DNA of 64,000 nucleotides from Nocardia abscessus (GTDB lineage: Bacteria > Actinomycetota > Actinomycetes > Mycobacteriales > Mycobacteriaceae). How positions within the stretch are numbered: position 1 is the stretch's first letter; each line of letters starts with the position of its first letter. A program made the translations under genes and the position numbers. The notes under the pieces were generated by a model. The model searched no databases. It was not told the origin of the DNA and saw nothing but the letters and a program-made list of their open reading frames with translations. The DNA is taken from positions 744,001 to 808,000 of the forward strand of contig NZ_JADLQO010000001.1 of NCBI RefSeq assembly GCF_015477775.1. Direction: 5' to 3'. Below, in pieces: positions 31,778-41,146 of the stretch.

Positions 31778-31816
31778 GCGGGCCTCGGCGAAGGGGGGGA
31801 GTTAGCCGAGGCCCGC
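31778..31816 (+). terminator. Strong hairpin, probable terminator
   Basis: Perfect 12-bp arms GCGGGCCTCGGC (31778-31789) and GCCGAGGCCCGC (31805-31816), 15-nt loop, no T tract. Follows the tandem repeats behind the 30804 gene. Confidence 0.65.
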
Positions 31817-32585
31817 GTAGGGTCGGCCCGGGGGGGAGGGGCCGACGTGAACGATGCTACTCGATGATGTGCGGTTGCGTGTGCGTGGGGACTACCACTT
31901 TCCAACTTTTTTCGGGCGGGATTACTTTCCGGATCGCTGGTAGCCGACACCACCGGTTGGGCGGGCGCTCGCGCCGATCCGCACCGTTGGCCCGATATTT
32001 GCCAAAATCCTTGGCGAGCAAGCTGTTCCGTGCTGCTATGCCGACGTGACCTGCTACGGCACCGGTCGTTGTGAACCATGCCGACCGGTCGCCGTACGAC
32101 AAATTCCGCGCAGGCTTCGGGCGTGTCGACCGGGTGTGCCGCGTGTCGTGACGCGGGCGCGGCATCGAAACTTGTCGGAGGCCGATGCGAACATGCGTTC
32201 GTGTCCACCATCTCGGCTGTTCGGGCGGAACGCACCGCCTCGGCGCAGCGTCGCGCGCTCGAGCTTCCTTTATCCGAGTACAGGTCTCACGTGATTCGGG
32301 TAGTCGGCTACGCACGCTTCGACCCCGAGGCACGCGGGATCATCGAACCGGTCGCATTCCGGTCCAGTACCCCCGAGCACTACTGGATCGGAATGCGGCC
32401 TTCTCGCGTGATGCGATTTCCCCGGTCGTCGGCGGCCCGCCGGAACAAATCGGATGAATTTGTCGGTGGCCGGGACAATACTGACTCGGGTATCGGCCGG
32501 TCACCCGATCCAGCGAATTGATCGGCGCCCGGAAACCCTGGCGTCGTCCGCCGACCACAGAGAACTCATCAACCTCAGGAGAATC
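31817..32585. other. Intergenic region without a convincing gene
   Basis: About 770 bp before the ABC operon. Open frames exist on both strands but none shows high third-position GC, a ribosome site or a recognisable product. The ribosome site CAGGAGAA for the next gene lies at its end. Part of this stretch is lower in GC than its flanks. A distant parS-like core (TCACGTGA near 32288) is too diverged to call. Confidence 0.5.
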
Positions 32586-33587
32586 ATGCCCGACGCAATA
32601 GTCGCCGAGGGTCTGGTCAAAAGATATGGCCAGCTGGTGGCCCTCGACGGACTCGATCTGCGGGTCCCGGAAGGAACCGTCACCGCACTGCTCGGACCCA
32701 ACGGCGCAGGTAAGACCACCACCGTCCGCGTGTTCACCACCCTGCTCGTGCCGGATGCCGGACACGCGACGGTCGCGGGAATCGACGTGCTGCGCGATCC
32801 GCAGGCGTTGCGCTCGCACATCGGGGCGTCGGGGCAGTACGCCGCGGTCGACGAATACCTCACCGGTTTCGAGAATTTGGAAATGGTGGGACGTCTTTAT
32901 CACATGGGCGTGCAGCGGAGTAAGGAACGCGCGCGCGAATTGCTCGAACGATTCCGGCTCACCGAGGCCGCGGACCGGCCGGTCAAAGGCTACTCCGGCG
33001 GCATGCGGCGTCGCCTCGACCTGGCCGGCGCGCTGGTCGCGAATCCGCCCGTCCTGTTTCTCGACGAGCCGACCACCGGACTGGATCCCCGTGCGCGCCT
33101 GGACCTTTGGGACGTCATCGAGGAACTGGTCGCGGGCGGGACCACGTTGCTGCTCACCACCCAGTACATGGAGGAGGCCGACCGGCTCGCCGACTCCATC
33201 GCCGTGATCGACCACGGCAAGGTGATCGCCAAGGGCACCGCGGACGAACTCAAGACCATGGTCGGCGGCGACCGCATCGAGCTGACCGTTGACCGCGCGG
33301 AGAATCTCGGCACGGCCGAGGCCGCGCTGAAGAGCCTGGCCGACGGCGAGATCCATCTCGAGCCGGGATTGCGCAGGATCATCGTCCCGGTCGCCGACGG
33401 ATCACAGGCGCTGGTCGAGGCGGTCGGACGGCTGGCCGAGCACAACGTGCAGATCCACGATGTCGGCCTGCGGCGCCCGTCGCTGGACGACGTCTTCCTC
33501 ACCCTCACCGGTCATGAAGCGGTGACCACCGCGGACGGTGCCGGGGCGAACGACAAGCTGGAAGCTACGGAAGGAACGATCCGATGA
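32586..33587 (+). CDS. ABC transporter ATP-binding protein (DrrA-like)
   Basis: 333 aa. Walker A GPNGAGKTT is near residue 38. The signature YSGGMRRRLDLA, Walker B VLFLDEPTTGLDP and the DrrA-type C-terminal domain ending in RRPSLDDVFLTLTG are present. It energises the permease encoded next. The family exports daunorubicin-like drugs, lipids or natural products. ATG 32586 follows CAGGAGAA. ATGA overlap with the permease gene. Confidence 0.93.
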   Translation: MPDAIVAEGLVKRYGQLVALDGLDLRVPEGTVTALLGPNGAGKTTTVRVFTTLLVPDAGHATVAGIDVLRDPQALRSHIGASGQYAAVDEYLTGFENLEMVGRLYHMGVQRSKERARELLERFRLTEAADRPVKGYSGGMRRRLDLAGALVANPPVLFLDEPTTGLDPRARLDLWDVIEELVAGGTTLLLTTQYMEEADRLADSIAVIDHGKVIAKGTADELKTMVGGDRIELTVDRAENLGTAEAALKSLADGEIHLEPGLRRIIVPVADGSQALVEAVGRLAEHNVQIHDVGLRRPSLDDVFLTLTGHEAVTTADGAGANDKLEATEGTIR

Positions 33588-34432
33588 CCGCGACGGCCCC
33601 GGCCCTGGCACGGCCCTCGCTGGGCGAGCGACTGTCCATCGTGGTCAGCGACAGCGTGACCATCGCGAAACGCAATGTCATCAAGATCAAGCGGGTACCC
33701 GACGTCCTGATCTTCTCCACGCTCTCGCCGATCATGTTCGTGCTGTTGTTCGCCTACGTCTTCGGCGCGGCCATCGACGTGCCGGGTCTGTCCGGTGGCT
33801 ACCGCGAGTTCCTCATCGCGGGCATCTTCGCGCAGACCGTAGTGTTCGGCGCGACGTTCACCGGCGCGGGCCTGGCCGAGGACATGCAGAAGGGCATCAT
33901 CGACCGGTTCCGCTCGCTGCCGATGGCCTCGTCGGCGGTGCTGGTCGGCCGCACGATCAGCGACGTGGTGATCAATGTGGTGAGCCTGACGGTCATGTCG
34001 GTGACCGGTCTGGCCGTCGGCTGGCGGATCCGCGGATCGTTCCTGGACGCGGTGCTGGCCTACATCCTGCTGCTGTTGTTCGCCTACGCGGTGTCCTGGA
34101 TCATGGCCGTGGTCGGTCTGCTGGTGCGGGCGCCCGAGGTGTTCAACAACGCCAGCTTCATGGTGATCTTCCCGCTCACCTTCATCGCCAACACGTTCGT
34201 CCCCAGCGAAAAACTGCCCACCGTACTGCGGGTTATCGCGGAATGGAACCCGGTGTCGGCACTCACTCAGGCGACCCGCGATCTGTTCGGTAACACCAAT
34301 CCGCTCGCACCGACGCCGGAAGCCTGGTCGCTGCGGCATCCCGTCATCACCTCCCTGGTCTGGGTGGTGGTGATTCTGGTGGTGTTCGTGCCGCTGGCTC
34401 TGCGTCAGTACAAGAAGACCGTCAGTCGCTGA
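33584..34432 (+). CDS. ABC-2 type permease (DrrB-like)
   Basis: 282 aa with six membrane segments and the ABC-2 membrane domain, including AGIFAQTVVFGATFTGAGLAEDM and the family-typical FPLTFIANTFVP followed by EWNPVSALTQATRDLFG. It forms the export channel with the ATPase upstream. The substrate is unknown, and no regulator or biosynthetic gene is directly attached. Confidence 0.93.
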   Translation: MTATAPALARPSLGERLSIVVSDSVTIAKRNVIKIKRVPDVLIFSTLSPIMFVLLFAYVFGAAIDVPGLSGGYREFLIAGIFAQTVVFGATFTGAGLAEDMQKGIIDRFRSLPMASSAVLVGRTISDVVINVVSLTVMSVTGLAVGWRIRGSFLDAVLAYILLLLFAYAVSWIMAVVGLLVRAPEVFNNASFMVIFPLTFIANTFVPSEKLPTVLRVIAEWNPVSALTQATRDLFGNTNPLAPTPEAWSLRHPVITSLVWVVVILVVFVPLALRQYKKTVSR

Positions 34433-34447
34433 CCGGCGACACTCGGA

Positions 34448-34660
34448 TCAGCGATCGTGCTCCGCGCCGGCTTCCGCCAAAGAGGTCGGCGCGGAGCCGT
34501 TGCGGGAGTATCCGATGCGCGGTGGCGCCGGGGCAGGTTCGGGCTGCTGCGGCCTGCGGGTGCGGATCAAATAGGCCACGCCACCGGCCAGTGCGACGGC
34601 AGCCGCGACGATGAGCCGGTTACGTGAACGCGAAGAGACATGCAGGCGCCCCGAGGTCAT
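34448..34660 (-). CDS. Small single-pass membrane protein
   Basis: 70 aa: a short basic N-terminus, one membrane helix (RLIVAAAVALAGGVAYLI, about 15-32) and a Pro-rich tail. It sits just before ppiA, in the position of Rv0008c in M. tuberculosis, but is shorter; homology is not asserted. ATG 34660 gives the clean membrane-protein start. Function unknown. Confidence 0.6.
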   Translation of the reverse strand: MTSGRLHVSSRSRNRLIVAAAVALAGGVAYLIRTRRPQQPEPAPAPPRIGYSRNGSAPTSLAEAGAEHDR

Positions 34661-34767
34661 GGGAACCACTCTATGCACAGCCCGGCGATTCGCGCAGGAG
34701 TCCCAGCTCACAGCGCGGTCCGGCCCAGTTCCGCGGCCTCGTCGCAGACCGTGGCACGATGGGCGGC

Positions 34768-35295
34768 GTGACCTCACCGAATCAGACATCCGTGGCAACG
34801 CTGCACACGAATCACGGCGATATCAAGCTCTCGCTCTTCGGTAACCACGCGCCCAAGACGGTCCGCAATTTCCTAGGTCTCGCCGACGGTTCGGCGCCGT
34901 ACACCACCGCGAACGCCAGCGGCGGCAGTAGCGGCCCGTTCTATGACGGTGCCCTGTTCCATCGCGTGATGGCCGGCTTCATGATTCAGGGTGGCGACCC
35001 CACCGGTACCGGTCGTGGCGGCCCCGGCTACGAATTCGGTGACGAGTTCCACCCCGAGCTGCGCTTCGACCGGGGTTACCTGCTGGCGATGGCCAACGCG
35101 GGGCCGGGCACCAACGGCTCACAGTTCTTCATCACCGTCGGCCGTCAGCCGCACCTCAACCGCAAGCACACGATCTTCGGTGAAGTGGTGGACCCGGATT
35201 CCCGGAAGGTCGTCGACGCGATCGCGACCACCAAGACCGATCGCAACGACCGGCCCATGGAGCCCGTCGTCATCACCAAGATCACGATCGAATGA
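34768..35295 (+). CDS. ppiA: Peptidyl-prolyl cis-trans isomerase, cyclophilin A
   Basis: 175 aa cyclophilin that speeds prolyl isomerisation. Family motifs are present: FHRVMAGFMIQGGDPTGTG (catalytic Arg-Phe-Met-Gln set), MANAGPGTNGSQFFIT and HLNRKHTIFGEV. It is cytoplasmic, like M. tuberculosis PpiA (Rv0009). I chose GTG 34768, preceded at leaderless distance by a CACGAT-type -10; ATG 34759 in the same frame is equally possible. Confidence 0.93.
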   Translation: MTSPNQTSVATLHTNHGDIKLSLFGNHAPKTVRNFLGLADGSAPYTTANASGGSSGPFYDGALFHRVMAGFMIQGGDPTGTGRGGPGYEFGDEFHPELRFDRGYLLAMANAGPGTNGSQFFITVGRQPHLNRKHTIFGEVVDPDSRKVVDAIATTKTDRNDRPMEPVVITKITIE

Positions 35296-35299
35296 GACT

Positions 35300-36172
35300 A
35301 TGAATCCCCAGCCGCCCGCACCTACGTGCGTCCGCCATCCGAATCGCCCGACCGGCCTGGCCTGCACGCGGTGCGGGCGGCCGTCCTGTGCCGAGTGCCT
35401 GCGTCCCGCGGCTGTCGGCCAGCACTGTGTCGACTGTCTGCGTGCGGATCAGCGCAGCGTCGCCCCGGTGCGGACGGTCTCGGGCGCAGCCACGGCCCGG
35501 ACGGCCGCGCCCTACGTGACCTACGGGCTGATCGCGATCAATCTGGTGATCTACGCGATCACCGCGGCGCAGGCGAAGAGCCTGATGGACAACCAGCGGG
35601 GTTCCGCGCTGTTCCTGGACTGGGTGCTGTGGGCGCCGGCCGTCGCGGCCGGCGAATGGTGGCGAGTGCTCGGCTCCGGGTTCTTGCACTACGGTCCGAT
35701 CCACCTGCTGCTCAACATGTTCGCCCTGTACGTGGTGGGCCGGGACGCCGAGTTGGTGCTCGGGCGGTTGCGCTATCTCGCCGTGTACCTGGTGTCGCTG
35801 CTCGGTGGATCGGCCGGAGTCATGCTGTTCGCGCAGAACAGTCTCACGGCGGGGGCGTCCGGCGCGGTGTACGGCATGTTCGGTGCGATCACAGTCATTC
35901 TCATCCGGTTGCGGCAGAACCCGAATCAGATGCTCATCCTCATCGGCATCAATGTCTTCATCAGCTTCTCGCTGCCCGGCATCTCGCTCTGGGGGCATCT
36001 CGGTGGTCTGGCCGCGGGCACGCTCGCGACGCTCGGCATCCTGTTCCTGCCTGCTTGGCTGCGGGTGAAGACTCCGGAGGCGGCACGGGCGGTCGGCTGG
36101 GTGTCCGTGGCGGTGCTCGCGATCGCGGCGCTGGCGTTGGTGTCGGTGGGCGCTATCACTTCCACTGCCTGA
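35300..36172 (+). CDS. Rhomboid-family intramembrane serine protease
   Basis: 290 aa. A cytoplasmic N-terminal zinc-finger/B-box-like module (CVRHPNRPTGLACTRCG ... CAECL ... CVDCLRA) precedes six to seven membrane helices. Catalytic Ser187 (GASGAVYG) and His233 (WGHLGG) are present, as is the HLLLNMFALY motif of the family. It cleaves membrane proteins inside the bilayer; no substrate is known. It begins 5 bp after ppiA, so co-transcription is likely. It resembles mycobacterial Rv0110. Confidence 0.92.
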   Translation: MNPQPPAPTCVRHPNRPTGLACTRCGRPSCAECLRPAAVGQHCVDCLRADQRSVAPVRTVSGAATARTAAPYVTYGLIAINLVIYAITAAQAKSLMDNQRGSALFLDWVLWAPAVAAGEWWRVLGSGFLHYGPIHLLLNMFALYVVGRDAELVLGRLRYLAVYLVSLLGGSAGVMLFAQNSLTAGASGAVYGMFGAITVILIRLRQNPNQMLILIGINVFISFSLPGISLWGHLGGLAAGTLATLGILFLPAWLRVKTPEAARAVGWVSVAVLAIAALALVSVGAITSTA

Positions 36173-36182
36173 CACCGGGATT

Positions 36183-36198
36183 CGCTTCACGTGAAACA
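36183..36198. promoter_or_regulatory. parS: Candidate parS site
   Basis: CGCTTCACGTGAAACA matches TGTTTCACGTGAAACA at 14 of 16 positions, with both mismatches in the outer left arm. It sits in the gap between two convergent genes, 33 kb from oriC. ParB-CTP clamps would load here to segregate the origin. Confidence 0.7.
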
Positions 36199-36233
36199 TT
36201 CGCGTCCGGGTGCGCCGACGACCCGGATGCGAG

Positions 36234-36719
36234 TCAGCGGGTCTTGTCCTCGGTGAGTCGGAGCGCTTCGACCAGGTCGTGGTACACGATCTCCGGGTTG
36301 ACGCCCAGATCCCAGCGGCCGAAGATCAGCAGCCGCTCCGCGCCGTCGCGCTCGACGTCGAGCTCCAGCATGGGCATCTTGCGCCCTAGGCGCCGGTAGC
36401 TCACCACGCGGGCACGGACGATCTGATCGGGGGCGTATTCGTCGGCCCCGGTCAGCGTGCGCACCACCAAGCGAGGTCGCGCACCGGACACGACGGACAG
36501 CCGCGGGCGTTGCCGGAATCCGAGCCCGGCCAGGACGAGCAGGCCGACGGCTGCCAGCCCGACGAGCAGGCGACTGGCCGCCTCGCTGGTGAGGATCGCG
36601 GCGATGGCCAGCGCAAGGCCACCGACCATGACGGCGACGAGCGCGGCTGTGGGCGTGGTCCAGGCCAGGCTCGGCTCAGCGTGCTCTCGTGGGCCGGGGA
36701 CCTCGGGCTCCGGACTCAC
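36234..36719 (-). CDS. PH-domain membrane protein (Rv0010c-like)
   Basis: 161 aa. Two membrane helices in the N-terminal half (about 25-68) precede a bacterial PH-type beta domain (about 70-160: RLVVRTLTGADEYAPDQIVRARVVSYRR ... LLIFGRWDLGVNPEIVYHDLVEAL). It occupies the position of M. tuberculosis Rv0010c next to crgA. Function unknown; division or envelope association is inferred. The unusual DnaA-box pair lies about 20 bp upstream of its start. Confidence 0.85.
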   Translation of the reverse strand: MSPEPEVPGPREHAEPSLAWTTPTAALVAVMVGGLALAIAAILTSEAASRLLVGLAAVGLLVLAGLGFRQRPRLSVVSGARPRLVVRTLTGADEYAPDQIVRARVVSYRRLGRKMPMLELDVERDGAERLLIFGRWDLGVNPEIVYHDLVEALRLTEDKTR

Positions 36720-36737
36720 AGCACTTTCCCATCGCTC

Positions 36738-36764
36738 CTCGAGTTGTCCACAGGCTCATCCACA
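36738..36764. promoter_or_regulatory. Ectopic DnaA-box pair with CTCGAG
   Basis: CTCGAG (36738-36743) is joined directly to TTGTCCACA (36744-36752), a perfect actinobacterial DnaA box. TCATCCACA follows at 36756-36764, 12 bp on and in the same orientation. The same CTCGAG-plus-box composition occurs in oriC (2550-2564). It lies 20-45 bp upstream of the PH-protein start codon. Confidence 0.65.
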
Positions 36765-36807
36765 GGTGTGCATGAATGACACGTCTGTAATCCGTGTCGC
36801 GCCACGC

Positions 36808-37071
36808 TCAGCGCCAGCGCATCGTCATGATCAGGCCCACCACCATCAGGCCGAAGCCGATCAGGAAGTTCCAGGCGTTGAGGTCGTTCATCCAGCTGAT
36901 CTGCTCGGCCGCCAAGTAGTAGACGAGCAGCCAGACCAGCCCGGCGAGCATGAACCCGAGCATGATGGCGACGTACCAGACCGGAGACGGCCCAGCCTTC
37001 ACCTTCACCGGGGTCCGGCTGGCGGGGTTGATCGTATAGTCGGTCTTCTTACGGACCTTCGACTTGGGCAT
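36808..37071 (-). CDS. crgA: Cell division protein CrgA
   Basis: 87 aa: a basic N-terminus (MPKSKVRKK) and two membrane helices with the family motif [21 protein letters not shown] between them. CrgA recruits peptidoglycan enzymes to FtsZ-dependent septa in actinobacteria. It sits in the conserved position beside pabA and the pkn cluster (Rv0011c). Confidence 0.96.
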   Translation of the reverse strand: MPKSKVRKKTDYTINPASRTPVKVKAGPSPVWYVAIMLGFMLAGLVWLLVYYLAAEQISWMNDLNAWNFLIGFGLMVVGLIMTMRWR

Positions 37072-37167
37072 GACGTCCTCGTATTCGGCGGCAGGTCGTG
37101 GTCTCTAGGCTATCCCAACAGGTAATGGATGCGACGCGGTGCCGTGCCGGGACGTAATCTCGATGCC

Positions 37168-37812
37168 ATGCGTGTTCTGGTCGTCGACAATTACGACAGC
37201 TTCGTCTTCAACCTGGTGCAGTACCTCGGTCAGCTGGGTGTCGAGGCCGTCGTATGGCGCAACGACGATCCGAACCTCGCCGACGTGGGCGCGGTCGTGC
37301 GCGACTTCGACGGCATCCTGATCAGCCCAGGTCCCGGTACCCCGGACCGGGCGGGCGCCAGCATCCCGTTGGTGCGCGCCTGCGCCGAGCAAAATGTTCC
37401 GCTGCTCGGCGTGTGCCTCGGCCACCAGGCGATCGGCGAGGCGTTCGGCGCCACCGTCACCAGGGCTCCCGAGTTGTTGCACGGGAAGACCAGCGAGGTC
37501 TTCCACATCGGCGCAGGCGTGCTGGCCGGTCTGCCCGACCCGTTCACCGCCACGCGATACCACTCGCTCACCGTGGTCGAGGACACCTTGCCGGAGGAGA
37601 TCGAGGTGCTCGGACGCACCGAGAGCGGGATCGTGATGGCTATGCGTCATCGCACGCTGCCCATCCACGGCGTGCAGTTCCATCCGGAATCGGTGCTGAC
37701 CCAGGGTGGGCACCGGATGCTGGCGAACTGGCTCGGCGTGTGCGGGAAACGTCCGGCCGAGGGCTTGGTGCAGACGCTGGAGGCGGAGGTCGCCGCGCTG
37801 GTGCTGCAGTGA
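37168..37812 (+). CDS. pabA: Glutamine amidotransferase, aminodeoxychorismate/anthranilate synthase component II
   Basis: 214 aa class I amidotransferase. The catalytic triad is Cys83 (GVCLGHQ), His172 and Glu174 (FHPES). It supplies ammonia to a PabB or TrpE partner for folate or tryptophan synthesis. In M. tuberculosis the positional equivalent is annotated trpG (Rv0013), so the symbol is uncertain. ATG 37168 sits 7 nt after TAATCT, consistent with leaderless transcription. GTGA overlap with the following reductase. Confidence 0.92.
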   Translation: MRVLVVDNYDSFVFNLVQYLGQLGVEAVVWRNDDPNLADVGAVVRDFDGILISPGPGTPDRAGASIPLVRACAEQNVPLLGVCLGHQAIGEAFGATVTRAPELLHGKTSEVFHIGAGVLAGLPDPFTATRYHSLTVVEDTLPEEIEVLGRTESGIVMAMRHRTLPIHGVQFHPESVLTQGGHRMLANWLGVCGKRPAEGLVQTLEAEVAALVLQ

Positions 37813-38489
37813 CCCGTCCACATGTGCTGCTGTCGGTGGCGATGAGCATCGACGGGTACATCGATGACGCGAGCCCCGAGCGGCTGCGGCTGTCGGATGC
37901 GGCGGACTTCGATAGGGTCGACCAGGTCCGCGCGGACTCCGACGCCATCCTGATCGGAGCGCAGACGTTGCGCAGCGACAATCCGCGGCTGCTGGTCGAC
38001 AGCGCCGATCGCAGGGCGATTCGCGTCGCGGCGGGCAAGCCGGAGTATCCGCTGAAGGTGACGGTTTCGGCGAGCGGCGACCTGGATCCCGGGCTGCGGT
38101 TCTGGCACCACGGCGGCGACAAGCTCGTCTACACCACCGAGGCAGGCGCGGCGAGACTCGCCACCCGGCTGTCCGGGCTGGCCGAAGTGGTGGCTCTCGG
38201 CGCCGAACTCGACTTCGGTGCGCTGCTGAACGATTTGGGCAGACGAGGTGTCGGCCGCCTCATGGTGGAGGGCGGCACTCGCATCCACACCGCCTTTCTC
38301 GCTGCCGATCTGGCCGACGAACTGCACCTCGCGGTCGCCCCCATCCTGGTCGGCGACGTCGCGGCCCCTCGCTTTCTCGACCCGGCCGACTTTCCGGGCG
38401 CGCCCCATCGCAGGATGCGGCTCACCGGCGTGACGCAAGTGGGCGACGTCGCGGTGTTGCGCTATCTACCGAAGGCCGAGCCGGACTGA
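37809..38489 (+). CDS. RibD C-terminal-like pyrimidine/dihydrofolate reductase family protein
   Basis: 226 aa with the RibD_C/DHFR-like fold: LSVAMSIDGYIDD at the start, SDAILIGAQTLRSDNPRLL, and RLMVEGGTRIHTAFLAADLADELHLAVAPILVG. It is an NADPH-dependent reductase of unknown substrate. Coupled to pabA through GTGA, which hints at a folate- or flavin-related role, but this is inference. Confidence 0.88.
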   Translation: MTRPHVLLSVAMSIDGYIDDASPERLRLSDAADFDRVDQVRADSDAILIGAQTLRSDNPRLLVDSADRRAIRVAAGKPEYPLKVTVSASGDLDPGLRFWHHGGDKLVYTTEAGAARLATRLSGLAEVVALGAELDFGALLNDLGRRGVGRLMVEGGTRIHTAFLAADLADELHLAVAPILVGDVAAPRFLDPADFPGAPHRRMRLTGVTQVGDVAVLRYLPKAEPD

Positions 38490-38498
38490 CGCCGGTGC

Positions 38499-38521
38499 CA
38501 TACGTCGACGATCGACGTATG
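38499..38521. terminator. Bidirectional hairpin between convergent genes
   Basis: Perfect 10-bp arms CATACGTCGA (38499-38508) and TCGACGTATG (38512-38521) around a 3-nt loop, flanked by further partly complementary GGTGC and GTGCC. It follows the reductase gene by 10 bp and is convergent with the CBS gene. Confidence 0.65.
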
Positions 38522-38718
38522 TGCCACGGCGCTGGAGGCGAGCGAACCGCGGACGACCGTCGGCCGTCCGCGGCCCGAACTCGCCCGGCATTCCGGCCCG
38601 GCCGCTGTGCGCCGAACGGTCCGGCCCTGCCGAGCGGGAGCCGCCTTCGGTAACGGCGCGAAGTGCTCGTGTGGACGCGGAGGGTGATCGGTGAACTACC
38701 TCCGCGCCGGTCCTGAAT

Positions 38719-39138
38719 TCAGGGGCGTCCGTAGACGGCGGTCACGAATTCGCCGAGCTGGTTGTCGTCCAGGTGCCTGGCCAGGTCCGCCTCGCTGATC
38801 ATGCCGACCAGCCGCTTGTTCTCGATCACCGGCATGCGCTTGACCCGGTTGCTTTCCATCTCATCGAGAACTTCCTCGATGTCGGCGTTGGCGTCGACCC
38901 ACCGCGGCGTCGCTTCGCACAGTTCATCGACCCTGCAGGCCGATGGGGTCTTGCCCTGCGCGATGCACTTCACGACGATGTCGCGGTCGGTGACGATGCC
39001 GCACATCCGCTCGTTCTCGTCCGAGACGATCAAAGACCCGACGTTGAGTTCGGCCATGGTTCGTGCGGCCTGCTCGATGGTCGTGTCCTTCGGAATCCAC
39101 TGAACGCCGGGTTTCATGATGTCCCTGGCAGTGGTCAT
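38719..39138 (-). CDS. CBS-domain protein (Hrp1-like)
   Basis: 139 aa made of two CBS motifs in tandem (about 1-65 and 70-135), similar to the hypoxic response protein Hrp1 (Rv2626c). Signature stretches are MTTARDIMKPGVQWI, GSLIVSDENERMCGIVTDRDIV and RMPVIENKRLVGMISEADLA. A pair of CBS motifs usually binds adenosine nucleotides. It lies downstream of pknB in the same direction, 106 bp away, and is not part of the mycobacterial core cluster. Confidence 0.9.
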   Translation of the reverse strand: MTTARDIMKPGVQWIPKDTTIEQAARTMAELNVGSLIVSDENERMCGIVTDRDIVVKCIAQGKTPSACRVDELCEATPRWVDANADIEEVLDEMESNRVKRMPVIENKRLVGMISEADLARHLDDNQLGEFVTAVYGRP

Positions 39139-39244
39139 GAGCTACCTCCTCGTGCTCAGCTGCGCTGATTGGGATGGAGCAGCATCATTCTCCCGCAATT
39201 CACACCGGATGGTCTCGTTTTCTCGATACCAGCGACATGGCCGG

Positions 39245-41146
39245 TCACGGCGGGCCGAGCACCCCCACACCCACCAGGATGGCGGCGTTCTTCTGGAGCG
39301 AACTGCCCGCGGACGGTTGCTGGCTGAGGATGCGGCCGACATTGCCCGCGTCGAAGGTGCCCTGTGGAGACTGGCTGATCTGGCTGGTGCTACCGGTCCA
39401 CCCTTCCGCGCGCAGCTTCTCCACCGCCTGCGAAACGGTGAGACCGATCAGCGACGGCATCTTCAGATCACCCGCGGACACCTGGATGGTGACCGTGGAG
39501 CCTTTCTCCGCGTTGCTGCCGCCCGCCGGACTGGAAGCGACCACTTCGCCCTTGGGCTTGGAGGACTGCACCTCTTGGACGACCACCTTGAAGCCGTTGC
39601 CCTCGACGTTGGGCTGTGCCACGTCGATCATCTGGCCGACGACGTACGGAACGCGGACCGCTTCCGGGCCGGTGCCGATCGTGACGACGACTTCCCAGTC
39701 GACGTCGACCTTCGAACCCGGCGACGGGTTCTGCTCGATCACCTGATCCTTCTCGGCGGTGCTCGACGGTTTGCGCTCGACGTTCGGATTGATCCGCAGG
39801 CCTTTGGAGTTCAACACCTGCTCGGCTTGCTCCTGGGTCAGTCCCGTGAGCTTCGGCACCTGGACCTGCGCGGGCCCGGAGGACACCTGGACGGTGACCG
39901 TGCTGCCCTCATCGATCCGTGAGCCGCCGAGGGGCTGGGTCGCGATCACGTTGCCCGTGGCGACCTTGCTGTCTGGCTTCTGCTGGATCGCCACCGTGAA
40001 GCCGAGCTTCTGCAACGCGTCCTGCGCCTGCTGCGAGGACTTGTTGGACAAGTCGGGAACGGCGACCTGGTCCGGTCGGCTTCCCGGCCCGAGCAGCACC
40101 CAGAACAGCGCGAACACCACGGCGACCGCCGCGACGGCGCCGAGCGCGATATAGGCGGTCCGGCGTCGGCCGTTCGGCTCGGCCGGATCCTGCTCGGCGG
40201 TGTCGTCGTCGCGCTCGACGGTGCGGTAGGTGCGTGGCGCGGGTTCGTCCGAGCCCATGATGGTGGTGCGATCCTCGTCGGTCATCACCATCGGCGCGAT
40301 GGGCTTCTGGCCGCCGAGCACCCGGATCAGGTCCGCGCGCATCTCGGCGGCGGTCTGGTACCGGTTGGCCGGGTTCTTGCTCATCGCCTTGAGCACCACC
40401 GAGTCCAGCTCGCGCGGTACCCCGGAGTGCACGTGCGACGGCAGCCGCGGGTCTTCCCGGACGTGCTGGTAGGCGACGGCGACCGGCGAGTCACCCGTGA
40501 AAGGCGGCTCGCCGGTGAGGATTTCGAACAGCACACAGCCGACGGAGTAGACGTCCGAACGGGCGTCCACCGTCTCGCCGCGCGCCTGTTCCGGCGAGAG
40601 GTACTGCGCGGTGCCGATCACCGCCGCGGTCTGCGTCATCGGGTTGGAGCTGTCGGCGATCGCGCGCGCGATGCCGAAGTCCATCACCTTCACCGCGCCC
40701 GCCCGGTTGATCATGATGTTCGCGGGCTTCATATCGCGATGCACGATCCCGGCCTTGTGGCTGAAATCCAGCGCCGCGCACACGTCCGCGACGACTTCCA
40801 TCGCGCGGCGCGGCGGCAGCGGTCCCTTGCCGCGCACGATGTCGCGCAGGGTGTCGCCGTCCACGTACTCCATCACGATGTACGGCAGCGGGCCGCCGTC
40901 CACCTCGGCTTCGCCGGTGTCGTATACCGCGACGATGGCCGGATGGTTGAGCGCGGCGGCGTTCTGCGCTTCGCGCTTGAACCGGAGATAGAAGGTGGGG
41001 TCGCGGGCCAGGTCCGCCCGCAGCACTTTGATCGCCACGTCCCGGCTCAGCCGGATATCGCGCGCCTTGTGCACTTCGGACATACCGCCGAACCCGATGA
41101 TCTCGCCAAGCTCGTAGCGAGACGAGAGATTCTTCGGGGTCGTCAT
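39245..41146 (-). CDS. pknB: Serine/threonine protein kinase PknB
   Basis: 633 aa receptor kinase controlling peptidoglycan synthesis and growth. The kinase domain spans 1-280 (ATP lysine Lys40, HRD Asp138, DFG Asp156, activation-loop Thr171/Thr173 as in M. tuberculosis). A juxtamembrane linker and one membrane helix (about 345-365) follow. Four extracellular PASTA repeats bind muropeptides. ATG 41146 overlaps the pknA stop (ATGA). The open frame extends 140 codons upstream but that part lies inside pknA in another frame. Confidence 0.97.
   Translation of the reverse strand: MTTPKNLSSRYELGEIIGFGGMSEVHKARDIRLSRDVAIKVLRADLARDPTFYLRFKREAQNAAALNHPAIVAVYDTGEAEVDGGPLPYIVMEYVDGDTLRDIVRGKGPLPPRRAMEVVADVCAALDFSHKAGIVHRDMKPANIMINRAGAVKVMDFGIARAIADSSNPMTQTAAVIGTAQYLSPEQARGETVDARSDVYSVGCVLFEILTGEPPFTGDSPVAVAYQHVREDPRLPSHVHSGVPRELDSVVLKAMSKNPANRYQTAAEMRADLIRVLGGQKPIAPMVMTDEDRTTIMGSDEPAPRTYRTVERDDDTAEQDPAEPNGRRRTAYIALGAVAAVAVVFALFWVLLGPGSRPDQVAVPDLSNKSSQQAQDALQKLGFTVAIQQKPDSKVATGNVIATQPLGGSRIDEGSTVTVQVSSGPAQVQVPKLTGLTQEQAEQVLNSKGLRINPNVERKPSSTAEKDQVIEQNPSPGSKVDVDWEVVVTIGTGPEAVRVPYVVGQMIDVAQPNVEGNGFKVVVQEVQSSKPKGEVVASSPAGGSNAEKGSTVTIQVSAGDLKMPSLIGLTVSQAVEKLRAEGWTGSTSQISQSPQGTFDAGNVGRILSQQPSAGSSLQKNAAILVGVGVLGPP

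Noticed and set aside
32280..32300. parS site around TCTCACGTGATTC
   Set aside because: Only 11 of 16 positions match and the arms are not palindromic.
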